The notes under the pieces are model-generated. The model was not told where the DNA came from. It saw only the letters and a list, made by a program, of their open reading frames with translations, and did not search any database. From contig NZ_JAYKKE010000001.1 in assembly GCF_036336025.1 (NCBI RefSeq), positions 749,790-813,789 of the forward strand: a stretch of DNA of 64,000 bases, in the 5' to 3' direction. Source of the stretch: Stomatohabitans albus. GTDB lineage: Bacteria; Actinomycetota; Nitriliruptoria; Euzebyales; Euzebyaceae. Positions 16,125-24,747 of the stretch are shown piece after piece. The stretch's first letter is position 1. Each line of letters starts with the position of its first letter. The position numbers and the translations under genes are program-made.

Positions 16125-17324
16125 ATGAAGAACGTTGTACGTAAGGCACTAGATTCATCTGGGCTATCAGCAATAGTTGCTGGCCTGGGGCTACTTGTGA
16201 GTTTGCTTCTCGTGTTTGCAGCTGGTGTCACTGTCCTAACCAGTGTTACAGCGGATAAAGGTAATCCCGAAGAGCGGGTTGCCGTCGATACTGTTGTACT
16301 TGAACCGGTTGGCCTCCCCGACCCGACACCGGAGCCAATTCCAACTATCGAATTGCCACCGCTTGTGCTTCCTGAGCGCACTCATCCACCTGTTCAAACC
16401 CCTATAGAGTCGCCTCAAGATGCGCCTTCTGCTCCCCAACTCGTTGCCGATAGCCGACTGAATGATTCTGCGCGTGAACAAGACCAGCCGAATGGGCAAC
16501 CTGCTCGATCGTCATTCCTGGGCCGACTGTTTGGGCCGCTCTTTGGAGCAGGCAATACAAGTACACGGCCAGCTGCGAAACCTAAGCCCACTCAATCAAC
16601 GCCAAGTACGCCCCCTAGTCCGACACCGTCTGACCGTGTGCGTCCTACACCAAGTCCTACGGTTACCCCTGAACCGCCTGCACTCTCACCAGTACCGCCT
16701 GCACCCGTTCCACCGCCTGCACCACCCGTGCAGCCAGCACCACCCGCAGCCGGTGATATTGCGGTTGCGTTTGCGGCACTACCGGTAAAACCAGAAGATA
16801 CTCGGGCGAAATACAACCGAAATGCCTTTGGTAAAGGATGGACACGCACAGATGGGTGTTATACCCGTCAACATATCCTGGCTCGTGACCTTCAACAGGT
16901 TCAACGTGACGGCAAGTGCAAGGTCGTTTCAGGTGTTTTACATGACCCCTATACCGGTAAGGTGATCCAGTTTGTTGCTGGGAAAGACACCTCTGACGAT
17001 GTACAGATTGACCATGTGGTCGCCTTGCGTGATGCTTGGGGGACTGGCGCACAAGACCTCGCTGCTGACCGTCGTATCGAATTGATGAATGACCCCCTGA
17101 ACCTCCTTGCGGTAGATGGGCCAACGAATAATGCAAAAGGGCATAAAAACGCGGCGGCTTGGTTGCCACCCAATAGCGGGTTTCATTGCCACTATGTGGC
17201 ACGCCAAGTTGCGGTTAAACAGCGCTATCACCTTTGGGTGACGCCACAAGAACATGACGCCATGGCAGAGGTGCTGGCAGGTTGCCCTCCCATGCGTATG
17301 GAGAACAACACCATTACCTCATAA
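16125..17324 (+). CDS. Membrane-anchored HNH/DUF1524 nuclease-like protein, paralog 3
   Basis: About 399 aa from ATG 16125; an in-frame TTG at 16116 is the other option and neither has a strong ribosome binding site. One membrane helix (about residues 14-40), a stalk of Pro/Thr/Ser and Pro/Ala repeats (about 50-210) and an intact DUF1524 domain: CYTRQHILARDL, HDPYTG, VQIDHVVALRDAWGTGAQ (Asp296-His297), NDPLNLLAVDG, NAAAWLPPN, HYVARQVAVKQRYHLWV. The stalk start IELPPLVLP is like that of the other stalked proteins here. It would hold a nuclease-type domain well away from the membrane. Confidence 0.88.
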   Translation: MKNVVRKALDSSGLSAIVAGLGLLVSLLLVFAAGVTVLTSVTADKGNPEERVAVDTVVLEPVGLPDPTPEPIPTIELPPLVLPERTHPPVQTPIESPQDAPSAPQLVADSRLNDSAREQDQPNGQPARSSFLGRLFGPLFGAGNTSTRPAAKPKPTQSTPSTPPSPTPSDRVRPTPSPTVTPEPPALSPVPPAPVPPPAPPVQPAPPAAGDIAVAFAALPVKPEDTRAKYNRNAFGKGWTRTDGCYTRQHILARDLQQVQRDGKCKVVSGVLHDPYTGKVIQFVAGKDTSDDVQIDHVVALRDAWGTGAQDLAADRRIELMNDPLNLLAVDGPTNNAKGHKNAAAWLPPNSGFHCHYVARQVAVKQRYHLWVTPQEHDAMAEVLAGCPPMRMENNTITS

Positions 17325-17439
17325 ATATTTGCATTCTGCGGTGCGGATTTCACGCTGGGTAGCGGTCCGTGAGTTTGGCAATGAGCGTAGTACATTCCTG
17401 CCTCTGCAATTTGGTCGCGAATAGTACAGCGAGAACGAA

Positions 17440-18519
17440 ATGAGCCAAACAAGCACGTCATCAAAACCACGAAGATCGTCGCATCGAGTCAGTGGTATTG
17501 CTGGGTTAGCCCTGGCATTGGTGTTGTCATTGGGCAGCATTAGCACCGTTTCACCCGCCCACGCCTTTGAGCAGGGTTCGGTGCACACCATGGCGCTAAC
17601 GGCATCAACAGCTCAAGGCTGTGATGCACGAGATACTCACCAGCCATCTCGTCCTGGTTGGATTCCACCATGGTTTTGGTCGTTGATTGAACCTGGTGGG
17701 CCAAACGATCCTTGTCAATCTGATGAACTTGGCGCCGACCATCACATGGCATCCTCCGATGCGGATTGGCCGCACGACGTTCCACGACCAGAGGTGTCAC
17801 TGGCACCTATCCCTGAGCCAACACCGACATGGGTACCGCGTACCCCAGAGATACCTGGACCAGAACAACCACAGGACCCCACCCCCGAACCGGACCCTGA
17901 GGGCGACGCACCAGAACCACCTACACAACCACAGGGGCAAATTGCCAATTTGTTGGCTAGCCTCGAAACTCGCCCTAAGGACTATCGTCGGCGGTATCAG
18001 CGTTCTGAGTTTGGACAGGGGTGGGCTGATATTGATGGCAACCATTGCAACACTCGTAATGACATCCTCGCCCGTGACTTGCGAAATGTGCGTAAACGTG
18101 GGCATTGCAAGGTGTTATCCGGCATTTTGAATGGACCGTACAGCGGTAGAGTGATTCATTTTCAATCAGGCCGATACACATCAGCCAAGGTGCAAATTGA
18201 TCACGTGGTTGCCTTGAAAGATGCGTGGTTGACCGGGGCGCAGAACCTCGACAAAGAACGGCGTATTCACTTAATGAACGATCCATTGAACCTGCTTGCT
18301 GTAGATGGGCCTGCCAATGGTGACAAGGGATACAAGAACGCGGCAGAGTGGCTACCCCCAAATGAGCAATTCCATTGCCATTACGTAGCCCGTCAAATTG
18401 CAGTAAAAGCTCGCTACCACCTTTGGGTGACCCCACAAGAACATGACACCATGGCAGGGGTGCTAGCAGGCTGCCCACCAATGCGGGTAGAAAATGACAG
18501 CATTACGGACGCTGGGTGA
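17440..18519 (+). CDS. Secreted HNH/DUF1524 nuclease-like protein, paralog 4
   Basis: 359 aa. Unlike its three neighbours it has a cleavable signal peptide: basic start, hydrophobic core about residues 18-36 and a PAHA site near residue 42. After a Pro/Glu-rich linker the DUF1524 domain begins near residue 168 with CNTRNDILARDL, GPYSGR (usually DPYTG), VQIDHVVALKDAWLTGAQ (Asp254-His255), NDPLNLLAVDG, NAAEWLPPN, HYVARQIAVKARYHLWV. It is therefore likely released or wall-associated rather than membrane-anchored. The histidine kinase gene follows 57 bases later. Confidence 0.88.
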   Translation: MSQTSTSSKPRRSSHRVSGIAGLALALVLSLGSISTVSPAHAFEQGSVHTMALTASTAQGCDARDTHQPSRPGWIPPWFWSLIEPGGPNDPCQSDELGADHHMASSDADWPHDVPRPEVSLAPIPEPTPTWVPRTPEIPGPEQPQDPTPEPDPEGDAPEPPTQPQGQIANLLASLETRPKDYRRRYQRSEFGQGWADIDGNHCNTRNDILARDLRNVRKRGHCKVLSGILNGPYSGRVIHFQSGRYTSAKVQIDHVVALKDAWLTGAQNLDKERRIHLMNDPLNLLAVDGPANGDKGYKNAAEWLPPNEQFHCHYVARQIAVKARYHLWVTPQEHDTMAGVLAGCPPMRVENDSITDAG

Positions 18520-18576
18520 AGCACGTTCACCCCTGGGTGTGAGGCGCTCGGCATAGCTTTCTCGTAGCCTTAGCCT

Positions 18577-19464
18577 ATGGACATCGTTGATCGGCCAAGG
18601 AAAGCTCCATCACGCGCTTGGGTCCTGGTTCTGGTCCTTATTGCGCTGCCGATCTTGAGTGCGTTGATTGTTGATTTAGGTAATACGACAGTGTTGCTCG
18701 GCGTTACTGGTTCAGGACTAGTGCTTACCCTGGCTGTCCTTGCCTGGGCAATTCAGCATGCTCGCAAGCAACAACGTGATTTTGAGGAACGTCTCGCAGC
18801 GTGGGCTGCTGAGCGTGCTGTTCAACAAGAACGCCTCCGGATTGCTAGAGACCTTCATGACCTGAGTTCACACGGGTTAGGCACGATCACGGTCCGCGCG
18901 GCCACCACTAGCTATCTTGACGGGCCAGATGCTGACGCTGCGCGGCACCAAGCGTTACTCGATATTGAACGGATGAGCCGATCAACGATGGGAGAACTCC
19001 GGCGCATGTTGACCCTCTTGCGCAGCCCAGAAGATGAACCGGCTCCACTTCAACCCGCAGATACCTTGGCAACCCTGCCAAGCATCATTAAGGATGCAGA
19101 ACGAAGCGGACTGATTATCCAGTTGACCATCGATAACCTCACTGACGCGCAAGATGGGTTAGGTGAGCTGGCGCAAAGTGTCCAGAACACGATTTGCGCT
19201 ATCGTCCGTGAGGCACTGACCAATGTGATCCGACATGCAGGGCCAACAACGGTCCGACTGAGCATCACCCAATCAACCGATATGGTCAACATTGTTGTAG
19301 ACAATGATAAGAAGAACCCAAACTGGCAGAGCGAACCTGGTGTCGGTCAAGGGCTTACGGGGTTGCGTGAACGGATCTATGCCCATGGCGGCACCTTAAC
19401 GGCATCTCCCACACCGACCGGGTTCTGTCTTGAGGCGAACCTCCCTGTTGAGGGGGTCCTATGA
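18577..19464 (+). CDS. Sensor histidine kinase (HisKA_3 type)
   Basis: 295 aa. Two membrane helices (about residues 12-60), no large external sensor domain, then a dimerisation/phosphoacceptor helix RLRIARDLHDLSSHGLG with the phospho-His in RDLHD (near residue 93), and an HATPase domain with VREALTNVIRHAG (N box) and GQGLTGLRERIYAHGG (G box). The usual second phrase 'VAHHLS' is altered to LSSHGLG. It overlaps the response regulator gene by 4 bases (ATGA). An intramembrane-type sensor followed by ABC exporter genes is the usual layout for cell-envelope stress or peptide-antibiotic sensing. Confidence 0.9.
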   Translation: MDIVDRPRKAPSRAWVLVLVLIALPILSALIVDLGNTTVLLGVTGSGLVLTLAVLAWAIQHARKQQRDFEERLAAWAAERAVQQERLRIARDLHDLSSHGLGTITVRAATTSYLDGPDADAARHQALLDIERMSRSTMGELRRMLTLLRSPEDEPAPLQPADTLATLPSIIKDAERSGLIIQLTIDNLTDAQDGLGELAQSVQNTICAIVREALTNVIRHAGPTTVRLSITQSTDMVNIVVDNDKKNPNWQSEPGVGQGLTGLRERIYAHGGTLTASPTPTGFCLEANLPVEGVL

Positions 19465-20162
19465 GTGAACGAGCTGACGTTCTCCAAGCCCCCATTCGAG
19501 TGCTCCTGGCCGATGATGAACCGTTGATGCGCCAGAGCCTCCGTATCGTCATTGATAGTCAGCCTGATATGGATGTGGTAGGCGAAGCAAGTACCGGCGA
19601 TGAGTCGGTGAGGGCGGTACGAAAGCTGAACCCAGATGTGGTGCTCATGGATATTCGTATGCCCGGATCTGATGGAATCCATGCGACACAGACCATCACC
19701 AATGAACCATCGTTACGGCACGTTCGGGTATTGGTGCTGAGTATGTATGAACTTGATGAGTACGTGTACGGGGCACTCCGGGCACGCGCAAGTGGGTTTT
19801 TGCTAAAGGACGCGCACCCTACCGTGTTACTCGATGCTATTCGGCGGATACACCGAGGTGAGGCACTATTTGCTCCTTCAATCCTCTCCAAACTTGTTGA
19901 TCATTACATCGCTAATCCCACCGACCAGGTACCTGTCGAGTCCGATCGGGCAGGATGCCGCCTTACCCCCCGTGAGACAGAGGTCTTAACCCTCATTGGT
20001 CGCGGCCTATCCAATAGTGAGATTGTGGCGATGCTCTATATCTCTCCCAATACGCTTAAAACTCATATCAGTAACCTGCTGCTCAAACTCCAGGCCAGGG
20101 ACCGTGCTCAACTGGTAATTGCGGCCTATCAACGGGGTCTTGTGAAACCGACACGCCCCTAG
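19461..20162 (+). CDS. Response regulator, NarL/LuxR family
   Basis: 233 aa. Receiver domain with acidic pocket LADDEP, phospho-acceptor Asp in VVLMDIRMPGSDG (near residue 63), the later Thr/Ser and Lys (LVLSMYE and FLLKDAHP). C-terminal LuxR-type DNA-binding helices LTPRETEVLTLIGRGLSNSEIV and NTLKTHISNLLLKL. Partner of the kinase gene it overlaps. The likely targets are the ABC genes that follow, by position only. Confidence 0.93.
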   Translation: MSERADVLQAPIRVLLADDEPLMRQSLRIVIDSQPDMDVVGEASTGDESVRAVRKLNPDVVLMDIRMPGSDGIHATQTITNEPSLRHVRVLVLSMYELDEYVYGALRARASGFLLKDAHPTVLLDAIRRIHRGEALFAPSILSKLVDHYIANPTDQVPVESDRAGCRLTPRETEVLTLIGRGLSNSEIVAMLYISPNTLKTHISNLLLKLQARDRAQLVIAAYQRGLVKPTRP

Positions 20163-20226
20163 GGTGCAGTTGGTACCACGTTGCCCCATGGTGTTGATTG
20201 AACAATTGTCATCACCGCGATAATCA

Positions 20227-20244
20227 CTCGCCCTTAAGGGTGAG
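20227..20244. promoter_or_regulatory. Palindrome upstream of the ABC permease
   Basis: CTCGCCCTTAAGGGTGAG is a near-perfect 18 bp palindrome (one mismatch pair) in the 157 bases between the response regulator and the first permease. It could be an operator for the regulator next door or a short hairpin. No further support. Confidence 0.3.
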
Positions 20245-20319
20245 GGTACAGACCTACCGGCATAAAGTTCACCGTTGGCGGTGATTTGCGAACCATCCTG
20301 TGGCGTTAGCGTCAGGTCT

Positions 20320-21081
20320 ATGTCTACACACGCGGTTTCTCCCCCATCGGCCACCATCGCCATTTACGTTGGTGAGTTCACCAAGGCCATGTCATTGCCT
20401 GCCGTCACACGCACCTTACTGTTTGGGACGTTCGCTATCTGTGCTGCGGTGGTTTTCGTCATGATCCAAGTGCATGGCTTCTTTGCTCAGGGGCGTGCTG
20501 ATGAATTGGGTGGCCTAACGGTTGATGCGCTGATGCGTGACATACTCCACTACGGGCAAGTTATTCCCGTGTTGTTGGGGGCCTGGATCGTTGGTCAAGA
20601 TAATGCAGTTGGCCCTGGCCGACTAGCTGTACTTGTGGTTGCTCGCCGTGGCACGTTATTAGGAGCCAAACTGTTCACAACCGCTGGTATCGCCTTATTC
20701 GCGGCTATCACCTGTACGAGTGCCAGTCTTATCCCCTTGGCGAGTATTGCTGAGGGTGGAACGGGTGCGCTCTCACCCCTTCCTTATGGGTGGGTGATTG
20801 GCTATTGGGTACTCATGGCCGTACTCACCGCCGCCATCGTTGCCGCAAGCCGAAATCTGGTCGCCAGTGTGGTCTCAATACTTGTTTGGACCATTGGTCT
20901 TTCTGACCTGCTCACCGCACAGATCCCAGCACTGTCAGGAACGGTTGATCAAGCTTTTAAACAGGTCTATCTCCACGGCGGCCCAGTACCACCGGCCTCT
21001 TCGTTGATAGGTGTAGCTGCACAAGTGCTATTCGTACTTGTCCTCAGCGTGGCGATCTACCGATGGCGCGATGTTCGGTAA
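20320..21081 (+). CDS. ABC-2 type exporter permease
   Basis: About 253 aa from ATG 20320; the longer frame from 20275 lacks a start signal and begins with sequence unlike the family. Six hydrophobic segments and the layout of small ABC-2 permeases: an N-terminal cytosolic stretch EFTKAMSLPAVTRTLL and a phrase WIVGQDNAVGPGRLAVLVVARRGTLLGAKL, which is the common 'E-x-x-x-G ... R ... A-K' loop. Half of an exporter with the ATPase and the second permease that follow. Confidence 0.82.
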   Translation: MSTHAVSPPSATIAIYVGEFTKAMSLPAVTRTLLFGTFAICAAVVFVMIQVHGFFAQGRADELGGLTVDALMRDILHYGQVIPVLLGAWIVGQDNAVGPGRLAVLVVARRGTLLGAKLFTTAGIALFAAITCTSASLIPLASIAEGGTGALSPLPYGWVIGYWVLMAVLTAAIVAASRNLVASVVSILVWTIGLSDLLTAQIPALSGTVDQAFKQVYLHGGPVPPASSLIGVAAQVLFVLVLSVAIYRWRDVR

Positions 21082-21128
21082 CTATCAGGCAACGGGGTGA
21101 TGTTATTGCTGATTGAAAGGAACAACAA

Positions 21129-21863
21129 ATGATTGAAGTCATCAATCTCACGAAAACCCACGGCGCCATTACAGCGGTGGACCAGGTGAGCTTTATGGCA
21201 CCAGCAGGAAGTGTCACCGGACTCCTTGGCCCCAATGGTGCAGGTAAGTCATCAGTAATGCGCATTATTTGTGATCTTGACCGTGCTGATAGCGGCACGG
21301 CAACGGTTTGCGGACGACGGTACCGTGAACACCCCTTTCCAATGCGTGTGATTGGGGCCCAATTTGAAGGTTCAGGGGCACATCCTTCTCGACGGGCAAT
21401 CGACCATTTGCGATGGATTACACGGGTGAACCGCCTTCCAGGTACACGTATTACCGAGGTGCTTGAGCTTGTTGACCTTCAGCCACGCGACTGGAAACGG
21501 CGTGTTCGAGAATACTCCTTGGGTATGCAACAACGACTCGGCATTGCCGTCGCTCTCCTTGGCAATCCCGATGTGGTGATTGTTGATGAGCCAGCAAACG
21601 GGCTTGACCCTATCGGCATGCAGTGGTTGCGTGGACTCCTCACCGGCCTTGCCCGTGATGGCAAAACAGTGCTGATGAGTTCCCACCTCATGAGTGAAAC
21701 AGAGATCATTGCCGATCGAGTTGTGCTGATGGATCGCAGTCGCGTCATTGGAGAGGGCTTAGTAAACAATCTCGTGCAGGTACACGGCAGCTTAGAACAG
21801 GCGTTTTTTACCCATCTCGAACAGTCACGCCAGATGCGTATGCGTACGGGAGCCCACCAATGA
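21129..21863 (+). CDS. ABC transporter ATP-binding protein
   Basis: 244 aa, GAAAGGAAC before the ATG. Walker A GPNGAGKSS (about residues 34-42), signature YSLGMQQRLG (a common LSGGQ variant in bacitracin/lantibiotic-type exporters), Walker B VVIVDEPANGLDP, and the switch His in SSHLMSE. The C-terminal region is short. The stop overlaps the next permease start by 4 bases. Most similar in layout to BcrA/NosF-like ATPases. Confidence 0.94.
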   Translation: MIEVINLTKTHGAITAVDQVSFMAPAGSVTGLLGPNGAGKSSVMRIICDLDRADSGTATVCGRRYREHPFPMRVIGAQFEGSGAHPSRRAIDHLRWITRVNRLPGTRITEVLELVDLQPRDWKRRVREYSLGMQQRLGIAVALLGNPDVVIVDEPANGLDPIGMQWLRGLLTGLARDGKTVLMSSHLMSETEIIADRVVLMDRSRVIGEGLVNNLVQVHGSLEQAFFTHLEQSRQMRMRTGAHQ

Positions 21864-22633
21864 AGTTCATTGATGTACTTGGCGGTGAGCTGGTCAAACT
21901 CGTTACTCACCGTGCGCTGATGGTAACAATCCTTATCAGCACGGTGCTCACATTGTGCTATTGCATTATTGATTCTGGCCCACCCAGTTCACTCGGGTTA
22001 AGTACACCAGAAACGGCCGGGGTATATGCCATGGCAAACTTCTCGTTCATTGCCGCAATCGTGGGTGTATTGATTGCGTCATCTGAATACGAAGGTGGTC
22101 AGATTGGCTCATCGGTTCTTGCCGTGCCTCGCCGGGGCAGGATAGTTACGGCAAAGCTCTTGGTGTCAGCCCTCGTGTCAACCTTGCTTGGACTCGTGCT
22201 AGCGGTTGCGATTGCGACGATTTACCAAGTGCCACTCGGTGATCAGTCCGTCTATGCCACCGGCGCTGCGAGCACATTGATCGTTAGCCTCGCCCTTGCT
22301 ATTTGTTCGTGGACGGCCATTGGTGTGCTCAGTACCTGTGTGGCCCTCATTATTCGTTCACAAACCACGGTGCTTGCCGCAATGGTACTCCTTACCTTTG
22401 GTGGTACCCCGCTCATGATCGCCCATCCATTCTTTCAGTATCTCCCTATGAATGCGGGCGTATTGATGTTTATTGACCGCGAGACACAGACCGCTGATTG
22501 GATTCACCCTCCTGATGTTGAGGTGCCCATTGCGGCCCTAACCCTCGTGCTGTGGAGCGTTGGGGCAATCATCGCCGCTTCGGTGGTATTTGCGCGCCGC
22601 GATATCGGTGCGCGCCAAGCCACCGTTGAATAG
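21860..22633 (+). CDS. ABC-2 type exporter permease
   Basis: 257 aa. Six hydrophobic segments; the phrase SSEYEGGQIGSSVLAVPRRGRIVTAKL after the second helix is the family loop and parallels that in the permease at 20320. Overlaps the ATPase gene by 4 bases, so they form one exporter unit. The substrate is unknown; the linked kinase and regulator suggest a response to envelope-active peptides. Confidence 0.86.
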   Translation: MKFIDVLGGELVKLVTHRALMVTILISTVLTLCYCIIDSGPPSSLGLSTPETAGVYAMANFSFIAAIVGVLIASSEYEGGQIGSSVLAVPRRGRIVTAKLLVSALVSTLLGLVLAVAIATIYQVPLGDQSVYATGAASTLIVSLALAICSWTAIGVLSTCVALIIRSQTTVLAAMVLLTFGGTPLMIAHPFFQYLPMNAGVLMFIDRETQTADWIHPPDVEVPIAALTLVLWSVGAIIAASVVFARRDIGARQATVE

Positions 22634-22753
22634 GACTGTTGTGATGTAGAGGCCAAGGGACCAACCTCGTGTGAATGCCCGTTGTCATGCCACAAGACCG
22701 TTGTCGGTATGGTGCTCGGCATGGCTGCTATCGATGCATATGAGAATATCGTA

Positions 22754-22787
22754 TTGACACGTATAAATGTAGTATGTATGCTACATT
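22754..22787 (+). promoter_or_regulatory. Promoter with palindromic operator for the second ABC operon
   Basis: TTGACA at 22754-22759, a 17 base spacer and TATGCT at 22777-22782 make a good sigma-70-type promoter. Over the spacer and -10 lies AATGTAG (22766-22772) and its inverted copy CTACATT (22781-22787), separated by 8 bases. A bound repressor there would block the polymerase. The XRE-type regulator encoded as the third gene of this operon is a candidate, but other regulator families would fit equally. Confidence 0.65.
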
Positions 22788-22830
22788 CCATAGCGATAGT
22801 CATAGGTGTTATGGATAGGTGGGAAGCGTC

Positions 22831-23682
22831 ATGGATGCCCTGATTCACGTCAGTGATTTGCACTTTGCCTACGGTGATCACGTCGTACTTGACGGTATGA
22901 GTGCTGATATTCATAGAGGTGAAGTTGTGGTATTGCTAGGGCCAAATGGAACAGGCAAAACCACGCTGGTTGAGCTCATCATGGGGTCACTGGCCCCACA
23001 TGCCGGTTCAATTCGTACCCTCGGACGTGACCCACGAACCCAGCACGGTGCCTGGTTTGGAGAGATTGGGCTTGTCATTCAGCACTATTCAGACCACGGC
23101 AAATGGACGGTCAATGAGTTCATGGCGTGGATCTGCGGCCACTACGTGAAAGAGCCACATCACCTCTCACCGGCAGATGCTCTTGAGCTTGTTGGGCTCG
23201 GTGATGTGGGCAAGCAGGTGATGGGCACGCTATCGGGTGGGCAGCGTCGGCGCTTAGACCTTGCGGCCGCGGTCGTTGGGCAACCTGAGTTGCTTATTTT
23301 AGATGAGCCGACGACTGGATTGGACCTTGAAGCGCGGCAGCAATTCCACCGCATCATTCAAGATCGTGTTGATGAAGGGGTAACCGTGCTGATGACAACA
23401 CACGATATGGCCGAAGCACAAGACCTCGCTGACCGAGTACTGATCTTGAACCATGGGCATTTGGTTGCTAGCGGGTCACCACAACAACTCCGTGACGAAC
23501 TGTTGCAACCAACCCAAATCACCTGGTTTGAAGATGGTAAACGACAGGTCCATGCCACCGACTATCCGGAAGTGTTTTTAAAGTCATTGGATTTGGACGC
23601 TATCACGGGAATTGAAATAACAAGACCAACGTTAGGTGATGCCTACTTGAAGCTAGTAAATACAACAAAGGAGACTGCGTGA
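22831..23682 (+). CDS. ABC transporter ATP-binding protein
   Basis: About 283 aa. ATG 22831 lies 4 bases after GGTGGGAAG; GTG 22819 is possible but would place the start inside that motif. Walker A GPNGTGKTT, signature LSGGQRRRLD, Walker B LLILDEPTTGLDL, switch His TTHDMAE. The C-terminal 70 residues (ITWFEDGKRQVHATDY and on) form the extra domain of multidrug/antibiotic-type ATPases. First gene of a three-gene operon. Its last codons run into the permease start by 4 bases. Confidence 0.93.
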   Translation: MDALIHVSDLHFAYGDHVVLDGMSADIHRGEVVVLLGPNGTGKTTLVELIMGSLAPHAGSIRTLGRDPRTQHGAWFGEIGLVIQHYSDHGKWTVNEFMAWICGHYVKEPHHLSPADALELVGLGDVGKQVMGTLSGGQRRRLDLAAAVVGQPELLILDEPTTGLDLEARQQFHRIIQDRVDEGVTVLMTTHDMAEAQDLADRVLILNHGHLVASGSPQQLRDELLQPTQITWFEDGKRQVHATDYPEVFLKSLDLDAITGIEITRPTLGDAYLKLVNTTKETA

Positions 23683-24512
23683 TGAGTGCAATAACTTCAG
23701 CTTGGATTCAAGCTAAAGCCGATATACGTGTTAACTTGGTTGGGTTTACTATCCTTAATCATATTATTGCTCCAGCAATATTTGTGATTGCAACTATATT
23801 GATGATTCGTAATACTGACCCAAGTTATACACCGATTATTATAGGGTCACTCTATTCAGGAATAGCTTCCTATTCAGCCTATGCAATTTTTTTAATTTTT
23901 TCTGAATGCTATACTGATCGTCTCTCAGGTAATATGGTTCGTATTAGAACATTACCTAATGGGGTAAGGCAGTGGATGATTGGGAAGCTCATCTTTTGTG
24001 AGATTCTATTTCTAGACATCACTATCTTGGCGTTACTGGCAGCAACTATATTTATCCCACAAGTTCAGTTCTCGGTTTCACTCTCAGTAGGGATTCTTGC
24101 AGTAGTTGGGTTCGGTATCCTGGTAATGACACCATACGGGTTCATGGTTGGGGTACTTATTCGTTCTGTATTCGGTTTCCTTGTGGTAATGGCTGTCACC
24201 GGGGTTCTCTTTATCTTTACGTCAGGATTTGTTCCATTTGACGCATTACCTGAATTCACTTCCTATATGTCGGTGATAAGTCCCTTCTTTTGGTTGGGAT
24301 ATGCCGGATATACACTCCAAGCATCAGCCGGTGTGGGTCCCTTCGGCGTATTCAATGGCATGAGTCCTATCGTTGTATTTGGTGTATTAGCCCTCTGGGG
24401 TGTGGTTGGTTGGGCTATCGCGCCTAAGGTTGTGCAGATCATGATGCGAAAAGAAACGATTGGTCGCCTGTCACAGCATAGGCAAAAGACTCGCGAGCTT
24501 TCGGGGCTGTAG
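23679..24512 (+). CDS. ABC-2 type exporter permease (AT-rich)
   Basis: 277 aa (GTGATG start; the ATG at 23682 is equally good). Six hydrophobic segments, with the family loop SECYTDRLSGNMVRIRTLPNG after helix 2 and the GVLFIFTSGFVPFDALP segment before the last helices. The first 600 bases are clearly richer in A and T than the ATPase gene before it and the rest of the window, which suggests a different origin. Forms an exporter with the ATPase at 22831. Confidence 0.84.
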   Translation: MMSAITSAWIQAKADIRVNLVGFTILNHIIAPAIFVIATILMIRNTDPSYTPIIIGSLYSGIASYSAYAIFLIFSECYTDRLSGNMVRIRTLPNGVRQWMIGKLIFCEILFLDITILALLAATIFIPQVQFSVSLSVGILAVVGFGILVMTPYGFMVGVLIRSVFGFLVVMAVTGVLFIFTSGFVPFDALPEFTSYMSVISPFFWLGYAGYTLQASAGVGPFGVFNGMSPIVVFGVLALWGVVGWAIAPKVVQIMMRKETIGRLSQHRQKTRELSGL

Positions 24513-24516
24513 GCCA

Positions 24517-24747
24517 ATGGCTGAAGAATCAGAGAAGGTTTATAACCGAATTAGTGTGCTTCGTGCTGACCGCAAGGTCAGCCGTCGGCAGTTGGCAGAT
24601 GATCTTGGTGTCCACTACCAAACCATTGGGTATCTTGAGCGCGGTGAGTATTCACCGTCGCTGGTGCTTTCATTGAAAATTGCAGCCTATTTTGAGGTAC
24701 CGGTTGAATCGGTATTTAGTCTTGAACCCTTTGCCCCTATTCAATAA
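24517..24747 (+). CDS. XRE-family helix-turn-helix regulator
   Basis: 76 aa. The single HTH domain fills the protein: ISVLRADRKVSRRQLADDLGVHYQTIGYLERGEYSPSL is split over residues 8-46, followed by LKIAAYFEVPVESVF. This short YozG-like type often accompanies ABC exporters and represses their operon. ATG 24517 starts 4 bases after the permease stop. Its end overlaps the end of the convergent glycosylase gene by 7 bases. A decayed copy lies at 26039-26090. Confidence 0.9.
   Translation: MAEESEKVYNRISVLRADRKVSRRQLADDLGVHYQTIGYLERGEYSPSLVLSLKIAAYFEVPVESVFSLEPFAPIQ

Noticed and set aside
20007-20363. Open frame of 118 codons on the minus strand across the gap before the ABC permease
   Set aside because: It overlaps the coding ends of the response regulator and the permease start, has no ribosome binding site and no recognisable motif; base composition follows the plus-strand genes.
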